From an uncultured Bacilli bacterium (GTDB lineage: Bacteria; Bacillota_I; Bacilli_A; ML615J-28; CAG-313): DNA of 5,684 nucleotides. A program made the position numbers and the translations under genes. Under the pieces are notes generated by a model that did not search any database, was not told the origin of the DNA, and worked only from the letters and a program-made list of their open reading frames with translations. The stretch is from positions 1 through 5,684 of the forward strand of contig CAJGCS010000070.1 in assembly GCA_904501965.1 (NCBI GenBank), in the 5' to 3' direction. This document shows, piece after piece, positions 1 through 5,291 of the stretch; position 1 is the first letter of the stretch, and each line of letters opens with the position of its first letter.

Positions 1-227
1 ATACAGCATTCTTCTCTAACTATCGTCCTCAATTCTATTTCCGTACTACTGACGTAACTGGTGTTATCACTTTACCAGAAGGTACTGAAATGGTTATGCC
101 TGGCGACAACACTCAAATGCATGTATCTTTAATTCATCCAATCGCTGTTGAAAAAGGTACTAAGTTCTCTATCCGTGAAGGTGGTAGAACAGTTGGTGCA
201 GGTTCAGTTTCTGAATTAATGAACTAA
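1..227 (+). CDS. tuf: Elongation factor Tu, C-terminal end (5' truncated by window)
   Basis: EF-Tu is the GTPase that delivers aminoacyl-tRNA to the ribosomal A site. Only the last 74 residues are present; reading starts with the codon at base 3 and ends at TAA 225-227. The peptide runs through AFFSNYRPQFYFRTTDVTG, then the LPEGTEMVMPGDN segment, and ends in IREGGRTVGAGSVSELMN. This is the very conserved beta-barrel domain III, complete at its C terminus; a whole EF-Tu has about 395 residues. Codon use differs from the downstream genes (more CGT, TTC, AAC and ATC), as expected for one of the most highly expressed genes, so it is not a sign of transfer. The gene is followed after 14 bases by its own terminator, so it is the last gene of its transcript and is not part of the trk operon. 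Confidence 0.98.
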   Translation, partial: TAFFSNYRPQFYFRTTDVTGVITLPEGTEMVMPGDNTQMHVSLIHPIAVEKGTKFSIREGGRTVGAGSVSELMN

Positions 228-241
228 TTAAATAAAAAATT

Positions 242-271
242 AAGTAGGTAATTTAATTACCTACTTTTTTT
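242..271 (+). terminator. Intrinsic terminator of tuf
   Basis: A perfect 10-bp stem (242-251, AAGTAGGTAA, pairing with 257-266, TTACCTACTT) has a 5-base loop TTTAA and runs into a tract of seven T (265-271). This is a standard Rho-independent terminator placed 14 bases after the tuf stop. It should insulate trkAH from tuf transcription. Confidence 0.95.
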
Positions 272-488
272 ATTTATTACTATCAGATAATAAAATGATA
301 AAAAATTAGTTTATATGTATATCATAAAGTGCTGTTATAATAGATATTATTACAAACCCTAAAATATCTCAAAGAATAAACATAGATCAAAAACAAATCA
401 ATTAAATTAATTTTCCATTGTTTAATCACCTTTTAAAGATGGTTTGTCATAAAATAAATATAAATAGCAATAAAATTAATACAAATAG
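272..488 (+). other. AT-rich intergenic stretch, possible weak leader RNA
   Basis: The gap between tuf and trkA is 315 bases (228-542). Apart from the terminator and the proximal promoter, this part has no credible gene. The longest ATG-started frame seen (315-362) is 15 codons and has no ribosome binding site. There is an extended -10 at 333-341. Downstream of it ACAAACC (352-358) is complementary to GGTTTGT (441-447), and inside that AAACAA (391-396) can pair with TTGTTT (418-423). Such pairing could make a branched leader RNA, but short matches like these are easily met by chance in DNA this AT-rich. No known riboswitch consensus was recognised. Confidence 0.35.
333..341 (+). promoter_or_regulatory. 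Candidate distal promoter (extended -10)
   Basis: TGTTATAAT is a perfect extended -10 (TG, one base, TATAAT at 336-341). No good -35 is seen 16-18 bases upstream, but extended -10 promoters can work without one. Transcription would start near 348 and give trkA an untranslated leader of about 195 bases. An AT-rich gap produces TATAAT by chance fairly often, so this remains a candidate. Confidence 0.4.
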
Positions 489-517
489 TAGAAAAAAAAT
501 TAGAAATATGATACAAT
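489..517 (+). promoter_or_regulatory. Likely promoter of trkAH
   Basis: The -10 is TACAAT (512-517), preceded by TG at 509-510, so it is of the extended TGnTAnAAT type. A partial -35, TAGAAA (489-494, 4 of 6 matches to TTGACA), lies at the ideal 17-base spacing. Start of transcription is expected near 524, giving a leader of about 19 bases that contains the AGGAGGG ribosome binding site. Confidence 0.65.
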
Positions 518-531
518 AGTATTAATTAAAT

Positions 532-538
532 AGGAGGG
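532..538 (+). promoter_or_regulatory. Ribosome binding site of trkA
   Basis: AGGAGGG ends four bases before the ATG at 543. It is a strong Shine-Dalgarno sequence, slightly closer to the start than the usual 5-9 bases, and it supports the chosen start. Confidence 0.85.
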
Positions 539-542
539 CATT

Positions 543-1898
543 ATGAAAATTGTTGTAATCGGTGATGGAAAAGTTGGAAGAACTATAATTGAACATATGT
601 CTAGAGAAAAGCATGAAGTGATTGTTATTGATATAAATCCAAAAGTTATCGAACAAATTGTTGATATGTATGATGTTATGGGTGTATGTGGTAGTGGTAC
701 TTCATATGAAACATTAAAAGAAGCTGGTGTAAAAAAAGCTGATGTTGTTTGTGCAACTACATCAAGTGATGAAATTAATCTTCTTGCCTGCGTTGTTGCA
801 AAAAGTTTAGGTGCTAAATCAACAATCGCTCGCGTTCGTGGACATGAATATAGTCAACAAGTTGAACTAATGTGTCAAGAATTAGATATTTCAATGATCG
901 TAAACCCTGAAAAAGAAGCTGCGGATGAAATTTTAAATATTATTAATTTACCAGAAGCTGCACAAATAGAATCGTTTAGAAAAGGTCAACTTGAAATTGT
1001 TGAATTATTTATTCCAGAAAAAAGCCCATTAATAGGTCTTAGTTTATCTTCGATGCATGCAAAATTTCCTGTTGAAATGCTTGTAGGTATAGTTGAAAGA
1101 AATGATGAAGTAATTATTCCTAATGGTAGCTTCGTACTTGATGCAAAAGATAAAATCCATGTAGTTGCAAGTAGAGCTAATTTAAGAAGTTTCTTATCAA
1201 AACTTGGTTTTGAAGAAACAAAATTAAAAGATATAATGATTATTGGCGGTGGCAAGTTATCTTATTACTTAGCACAACTTTTAATAAAAGGTAAATACAG
1301 AGTTAAAATCATTGAACAAAATCATGAAAGATGCGTTGAACTTAGTGATTTACTTCCTCAAGCTACAATTATTCATGGTGATGGAACTGATCAATCTCTT
1401 CTACTTGATGAAGGTTTAAATGGTATTGATGCAGTAGTATCTTTAACTGGTATTGATGAAGAAAATATTATTATTTCAATGTATGCTCAAAAACAAAACG
1501 TTAAGAAAGTTATTGCAAAAATTAATAAAACTGCTTTAAGTAATATTTTAGAATCAGTTGGTGTTGCAAGTGTAATTTCGCCTAAAGATATTACAGCTGA
1601 TAGAATTATTAGTTATGTTCGTTCTACAAATAATTCACGTAATAGTAATATAGAAAGAATATTCAAACTAGCAAACGGTAACGTTGAAGCTGTTGAGTTT
1701 GTTGCAAAAGCAAAGAGTAAAGTGATTGATAAACCAATCAAGAAATTAAACTTCAAACACAATACACTTATAGCTGCTATTATTCGTGGTGATGAAGTAA
1801 TTATTCCAACAGGTAATACTGTTATTTTGGAAAACGACAGTGTTATAGTTATTTCAAAAGATATTATTCTTTACGAATTAAACGATATATTGGGGTAA
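543..1898 (+). CDS. trkA: Trk potassium uptake regulatory subunit TrkA (double RCK protein)
   Basis: TrkA is the cytosolic, nucleotide-binding gating subunit of the Trk K+ uptake system; it forms a ring under the membrane subunit TrkH. The 451 residues match the family's usual length (about 450-460) and form two tandem RCK units. Half one: Rossmann (RCK_N) domain at about 1-118 with GDGKVG (7-12) and the acidic ribose-binding D30, the CGSGTSYETLKEAG segment, and an RCK_C domain at about 145-222. Half two: RCK_N at about 229-348 with GGGKLS (235-240) and E258, and RCK_C at about 373-448. The second glycine motif ends in Ser rather than Gly, so nucleotide binding there may differ. The start has an ideal ribosome binding site. 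trkH follows after 6 bases, so the two are cotranscribed. RCK_C domains of related K+ transporters bind c-di-AMP; whether this one does is unknown. Confidence 0.96.
   Translation: MKIVVIGDGKVGRTIIEHMSREKHEVIVIDINPKVIEQIVDMYDVMGVCGSGTSYETLKEAGVKKADVVCATTSSDEINLLACVVAKSLGAKSTIARVRGHEYSQQVELMCQELDISMIVNPEKEAADEILNIINLPEAAQIESFRKGQLEIVELFIPEKSPLIGLSLSSMHAKFPVEMLVGIVERNDEVIIPNGSFVLDAKDKIHVVASRANLRSFLSKLGFEETKLKDIMIIGGGKLSYYLAQLLIKGKYRVKIIEQNHERCVELSDLLPQATIIHGDGTDQSLLLDEGLNGIDAVVSLTGIDEENIIISMYAQKQNVKKVIAKINKTALSNILESVGVASVISPKDITADRIISYVRSTNNSRNSNIERIFKLANGNVEAVEFVAKAKSKVIDKPIKKLNFKHNTLIAAIIRGDEVIIPTGNTVILENDSVIVISKDIILYELNDILG
1103..1120 (+). repeat. 18-bp exact direct repeat in trkA, copy 1
   Basis: TGATGAAGTAATTATTCC at 1103-1120 recurs exactly at 1790-1807. 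The copies are 687 bases (229 codons) apart, in the same frame, and encode DEVIIP in the first (188-193) and second (417-422) RCK_C domains. The repeat marks the internal duplication of TrkA. Identity at the DNA level is more than the protein match requires. Confidence 0.9.
1790..1807 (+). repeat. 18-bp exact direct repeat in trkA, copy 2
   Basis: This is the second copy of the sequence at 1103-1120, encoding DEVIIP (residues 417-422) in the C-terminal RCK_C domain. The two copies lie in equivalent places of the duplicated protein. Confidence 0.9.
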
Positions 1899-1904
1899 TC
1901 ACGT

Positions 1905-3419
1905 ATGAATTTTTCTATGATAAAAAATATCATTGGTAAGATAATGGTATTATTATCTATACTTATGATATTCCCTTTAATTGTAAGTATTATTTATTTC
2001 AAAGATGAAGGTATTTGGAATGTATTAGCATATGCAGTTCCAATTGTTGTATTATTTGTAGTAGGTATTATATTATCTCATAAAAAACTTGATAATAAGA
2101 AGATGGGAGCAAGAGAAGGCTTTGTAATCGTAAGTTTATCATGGCTTTTAATGTCACTTTTTGGTTGTATTCCATTTATAATTATTGGTGTTGTTAATGG
2201 TAAACAAGGTATTCCTAACTTCTTTGATGCATTCTTTGAAATGGCTTCTGGTTTTACTACAACTGGTTCTAGTATTGTAGATGATGTAGAAGCTCTTGCA
2301 AAAAGTGTTCAGTTTTGGAGAAGTTTCTCTCACTGGATTGGTGGTATGGGAATCTTAGTATTTATCTTAGCTTTAATTCCAGAAAGTAATGAAGGTTCAT
2401 CAATGCATATCTTACGTGCAGAGAGCCCAGGGCCTCAAGTTGGTAAACTTGTATCTAAGATGAAAGTTACATCAAGAATCCTTTATATTATTTATTTTGT
2501 AATAACTCTGGTGTTATTTTTATTCTTATATATCGGTCACTTAACAGGAATTGATCCTAAGATGGATTTATTTAAATCAATTATATATAGCTTAGGTACT
2601 GCAGGTACTGGTGGATTTTCCGTAGATTCTGCAGGTTTTGCGGAATTTTCTCCATATTCTCAATATGTAGTTGCAATTGGTATGATTGTTTTCGCAATCA
2701 ATTTTACTATCTATTATTTAGCTATATTATTTAGATTCAAAGAAATTTGGAAAAATGAAGAATTAAAAGCGTTCTTTATTATTCTTGCAATAAGTGTAGT
2801 TGTTATTACAATTGATGTTTATTCAGTATACACAGTACTTAAAAATAGAGATGTTACGATGACACTAGAAGAAAGTTTTAGACACTCTTTATTCCAAGTT
2901 GCATCGATTGTTTCAACAACAGGATATACATCAGCTAACTTTACTGTTTGGCCGACACTATCAAAAACACTTATAATTTTCTTGACAATATTTGGCGGAT
3001 GTGCTGGATCAACAGCCGGCGGTTTCAAAATTTCAAGAGTTGTAATGTTATTTAAAACTGTATTTGTTAAAATAAAAAATATGATTTCGCCAAGAAAGGT
3101 GGAAACAATTAAGTATAATGGCACTACTCTTGATGAATCAACAACAAATGGTGTACAAAGTTTCTTAATCATTTATGTTATAGTTTTAGTAGGATGTGCA
3201 TTATTAGTTTCTATTGATGGAAATGATTTGGTAACTAATTTCACAGCGTCACTTACATGTATAAGTAACGTAGGTCCAGCTTTCGGTAAAGCTTTTGCGA
3301 ACTTTAATTGTTACTCATGGTTTTCAAAGTTACTTTTCACAATTGAAATGATAGCTGGTCGTCTTGAAATATTCCCATTATTAATATTATTCTATCCAAA
3401 AACATGGATGAAAAGATAA
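1905..3419 (+). CDS. trkH: Trk potassium transporter membrane subunit TrkH
   Basis: This is the channel-like K+ uptake subunit of the TrkH/KtrB/HKT superfamily, in the cytoplasmic membrane. The 504 residues fit ten membrane helices: about 12-31, 40-58, 73-95, 140-160, 190-212, 254-278, 288-310, 353-390 (broken), 418-436 and 471-495. Between them are four pore loops, each with a selectivity-filter glycine: FTTTGSS (G121), GTGGFS (G236), STTGYT (G340) and SNVGPAFG (G457). A glycine in all four loops is the K+-selective pattern. Other family marks are RSFSHWIGGMGI (139-150), the gating-loop segment GGCAGSTAGGFK (364-375) and AGRLEIFPL near the end. The ATG lies 6 bases after the trkA stop. Its only ribosome-binding candidate is the weak TGGGG (1891-1895) inside the last trkA codons, so translation is probably coupled to trkA. 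A terminator follows directly. Confidence 0.97.
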   Translation: MNFSMIKNIIGKIMVLLSILMIFPLIVSIIYFKDEGIWNVLAYAVPIVVLFVVGIILSHKKLDNKKMGAREGFVIVSLSWLLMSLFGCIPFIIIGVVNGKQGIPNFFDAFFEMASGFTTTGSSIVDDVEALAKSVQFWRSFSHWIGGMGILVFILALIPESNEGSSMHILRAESPGPQVGKLVSKMKVTSRILYIIYFVITLVLFLFLYIGHLTGIDPKMDLFKSIIYSLGTAGTGGFSVDSAGFAEFSPYSQYVVAIGMIVFAINFTIYYLAILFRFKEIWKNEELKAFFIILAISVVVITIDVYSVYTVLKNRDVTMTLEESFRHSLFQVASIVSTTGYTSANFTVWPTLSKTLIIFLTIFGGCAGSTAGGFKISRVVMLFKTVFVKIKNMISPRKVETIKYNGTTLDESTTNGVQSFLIIYVIVLVGCALLVSIDGNDLVTNFTASLTCISNVGPAFGKAFANFNCYSWFSKLLFTIEMIAGRLEIFPLLILFYPKTWMKR

Positions 3420-3446
3420 AAAACAGGTTCAATTGAACCTGTTTTT
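3418..3446. terminator. Bidirectional terminator between trkH and rnj
   Basis: The core stem CAGGTTC (3424-3430) pairs with GAACCTG (3435-3441) around an AATT loop. It is flanked by six A (3418-3423) and five T (3442-3446), so it reads as a stem plus T-tract on both strands. It serves the two convergent genes. Both stop codons (trkH 3417-3419, rnj 3445-3447) overlap its A/T tracts, leaving only 25 bases between the genes. Confidence 0.92.
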
Positions 3447-5142
3447 AATTTAGCACATTTATTGAAGTAATAAGAAGAGGTTTTCTTTCAGTTCTTGTAT
3501 AAATGTATTGATTTAAACTATTGATAAGTTGTTTTTCTAGTGTTTGAATATTAAACTTTTTCATACTTGTTAAAATATGCATAAAGACATCTTGAGCTTT
3601 ATTTTTAATATCATTGAATAGATTGTTTAGAGTATCTGGATCAATAAATCCAGCAGTTTGTATATCAAAGTTAGCTAGAATTTTTTTAGATTTATTTAAA
3701 GTGAAATTTAAATAAATCATTCCATCATCAGCCATTTTCTTTCTTTCCTTAATTGTTTGAGAATTTACTTCTGCAAAACCTGAATCAAGATATACATTTC
3801 CAGATTGGACACCTTCTTTAATAATTCTTGCTCCATTATCATTAAATGCTAGAACGTCACCTTGTTCTAAAACAAAACAATTTTCTTCTTTAACACCTAG
3901 TGAGATTGCGATATTTGCATGTTCTTTTAACATTGCATATTCACCGTGAGCAGGCATAAAGTATTTAGGATTCATAAAAGTTAGCATTAATCTGATTTCT
4001 TCTTGAGAAGCATGCCCTGTTGTATGAGTATCAGTAAGCAATGAATTCTTAATAATATGACATCCTGCATGAACTAGTTTATTAATGTTTCGATTAATGA
4101 ATTGTTCGTTGCCTGGAATTGGTTTACTAGAATAAATAATTGTATCTTCTGGAAGAAGTTTAATTTGTTTGTGAGTACCACTTGCGATTCTAGAAAGTGC
4201 TGCCATTGGTTCACCTTGAGAACCAGTACAAAGTATTGTTGTATCTGGTGTCGATATATCAATTTTAGCTTTTCTTAAGTCACGAGATGTATAGATATAT
4301 CCTTTTGGTATATTTATATATTTTAGCTTAGTTGCAATTTCTATTGTTTGTTCCATACTATGTCCAAACACGACAACTTTTCTACCAGAGTTTACACTAG
4401 CTTGTAATATTTGTTGAACACGATATACGTTTGATGCAAATGTTGCAACAATAATACGCCCTTCAATATGACCGAATAAATTGTTTAAACTTTCACCGAC
4501 TTTTCGTTCACTGATTGAGAAATTAGGAATATCTGCATTCGTACTATCTGCAAGTAAACAAAGTACACCTTCTTTACCAAGTTTTGTCATTTTGTAATAA
4601 TCGGGTTTATCTCCAATTGGGGTGAAATCGAATTTAAAATCACCTGTGTTAACAATATAACCTAATCTTGTTTTTATGGCAATACCAACTGAATCTGGAA
4701 TAGAGTGATTTGTTTTAAAGAATTCTACACTAAATGTCTTAAATTTAAATATTTCATCTGAATCAAAGTTTGTTATATTATATGAAATATCAGGATATTC
4801 TTCAAGTTTATTTTTTATTAAACCAACTGCTATTCCTGTTGCATAAATCATTGGAATTTTTACTTGTCTTAATAAAAATGGAAGTGATCCGATATGGTCC
4901 TCATGTCCATGTGTAATAAAACATCCAACAATTTTATGTTCGTTTTTAACAAGATGGGAAAAATCAGGTATTATATATTCTACGCCATTAATAGTATCAT
5001 CTGCAAACAAAATCCCAGAATCCATAATAAGTAATTCTTTGTTTGTTTCAACAACATACATATTCATACCAACAACGCCTAGTCCACCTAAAGAGTAGAC
5101 TTTTATATCACTAGATGTGTTTTTCTTTTTGCGTTTATCCAC
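3445..5142 (-). CDS. rnj: Ribonuclease J (metallo-beta-lactamase/beta-CASP RNase)
   Basis: RNase J has 5'-3' exonuclease and endonuclease activity and is central to mRNA decay and rRNA maturation in low-GC Gram-positives. The 565 residues compare with about 555 for B. subtilis RNase J1. The metal-binding set is complete: THGHEDHIG (H78, H80, D82, H83), NHSIPDS (H146), NTGDFKFD (D168) and PAHGEY (H399). This argues for an active, J1-like enzyme, since B. subtilis J2 has a degraded HxHxDH. The beta-CASP domain includes ATFASNVYRVQQ (233-244), CTGSQGEPMAALSRIA (305-320) and HTTGHASQEE (373-382). The C-terminal domain ends near YTRTERKPLLI, as in other RNase Js. Odd points are GLGVVGMN where GLGEIGKN is usual, and TAGFID where SRGFVY is usual. 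The start is GTG (5142-5140); TAA precedes it in frame and the first in-frame ATG is codon 26, inside the conserved N terminus. The gene is monocistronic as far as seen, with its own promoter and terminator. Confidence 0.95.
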   Translation of the reverse strand: MDKRKKKNTSSDIKVYSLGGLGVVGMNMYVVETNKELLIMDSGILFADDTINGVEYIIPDFSHLVKNEHKIVGCFITHGHEDHIGSLPFLLRQVKIPMIYATGIAVGLIKNKLEEYPDISYNITNFDSDEIFKFKTFSVEFFKTNHSIPDSVGIAIKTRLGYIVNTGDFKFDFTPIGDKPDYYKMTKLGKEGVLCLLADSTNADIPNFSISERKVGESLNNLFGHIEGRIIVATFASNVYRVQQILQASVNSGRKVVVFGHSMEQTIEIATKLKYINIPKGYIYTSRDLRKAKIDISTPDTTILCTGSQGEPMAALSRIASGTHKQIKLLPEDTIIYSSKPIPGNEQFINRNINKLVHAGCHIIKNSLLTDTHTTGHASQEEIRLMLTFMNPKYFMPAHGEYAMLKEHANIAISLGVKEENCFVLEQGDVLAFNDNGARIIKEGVQSGNVYLDSGFAEVNSQTIKERKKMADDGMIYLNFTLNKSKKILANFDIQTAGFIDPDTLNNLFNDIKNKAQDVFMHILTSMKKFNIQTLEKQLINSLNQYIYTRTERKPLLITSINVLN

Positions 5143-5180
5143 TTATAAATTAAACGTAAGAGTTTACGTATCCTCCTTTC
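5143..5180 (-). promoter_or_regulatory. rnj leader: distant Shine-Dalgarno with hairpin before GTG start
   Basis: On the - strand, AAAGGAGGA (5179-5171) is a very strong Shine-Dalgarno sequence, but 29 bases separate its GGAGG from the GTG start of rnj. Between them is a perfect inverted repeat: ACGTAA (5169-5164), loop ACTC, TTACGT (5159-5154). Folding it would cut the effective spacing to about 13 bases. An alternative 5-bp hairpin, TAAAC (5166-5162) with GTTTA (5155-5151), excludes the first. No ATG, GTG or TTG occurs in any frame between the site and the GTG, so there is no hidden leader peptide with an ordinary start codon. The repeat could instead be a DNA operator. Confidence 0.6.
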
Positions 5181-5202
5181 TTTGAAATTTTAAATCAATC
5201 TT

Positions 5203-5208
5203 ATTATA
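5203..5208 (-). promoter_or_regulatory. Likely -10 of the rnj promoter
   Basis: A perfect TATAAT reads on the - strand at 5208-5203, preceded by GG. The -35 region is made of T-tracts and has no good TTGACA match (TTTATT at 17-base spacing). Transcription would start near 5196, giving a leader of about 54 bases that includes the Shine-Dalgarno and the hairpin. Confidence 0.6.
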
Positions 5209-5250
5209 CCAAAAAAACCTAAAAAAATAAACTAATACGTTAAAAAACAT

Positions 5251-5270
5251 TTATGATAAAAATTATGATA
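5251..5270 (+). repeat. 8-bp tandem direct repeat at the Cof-gene promoter
   Basis: TTATGATA occurs at 5251-5258 and again at 5263-5270, separated by AAAA, giving a 12-base period. The second copy supplies the TG and the first bases of the -10. It may be a regulator half-site pair or just AT-rich redundancy. Confidence 0.5.
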
Positions 5271-5274
5271 TAAT
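5266..5274 (+). promoter_or_regulatory. Likely promoter of the HAD/Cof gene (extended -10)
   Basis: TGATATAAT is a perfect extended -10, with TATAAT at 5269-5274. No convincing -35 lies at the right distance. Transcription is expected to start near 5281, giving a leader of only about 11 bases that starts at the ribosome binding site itself. Confidence 0.7.
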
Positions 5275-5280
5275 ACAAAC

Positions 5281-5286
5281 GAGGTG
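5281..5286 (+). promoter_or_regulatory. Ribosome binding site of the HAD/Cof gene
   Basis: GAGGTG lies five bases before the ATG at 5292, a good position and match. It decides this start, since the predicted transcript begins almost exactly here. Confidence 0.75.
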
Positions 5287-5291
5287 TTAGT

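Noticed and set aside
315..362. 15-codon ATG frame in the tuf-trkA gap
   Set aside because: There is no ribosome binding site, no recognisable peptide feature, and the length is expected by chance.
352..447. Possible c-di-AMP (ydaO-type) riboswitch before trkA
   Set aside because: The location fits, but none of the conserved G-rich blocks of that class is present; the stretch is almost all A/T.
986..1255. Antisense open frame inside trkA (89 codons)
   Set aside because: It lies wholly opposite a well-supported gene, has no family features, and its protein is what the AT-rich coding strand gives when read backwards.
2819..3172. Antisense open frame inside trkH (117 codons)
   Set aside because: It is opposite the conserved pore and gating segments of trkH, with no motifs of its own.
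1905..3419. TGA read as tryptophan (Mycoplasma-type code)
   Set aside because: All eight Trp codons in trkH are TGG and no in-frame TGA occurs, although the DNA is AT-rich enough that TGA would be expected to dominate if reassigned.
4074..4262. Second-frame open stretch inside rnj
   Set aside because: It is a shifted reading of the RNase J beta-CASP region on the same strand, without its own start signals.
5154..5171. Leader peptide translated from the strong Shine-Dalgarno upstream of rnj
   Set aside because: No ATG, GTG or TTG follows in any frame before the rnj GTG, and stops interrupt two of the three frames.
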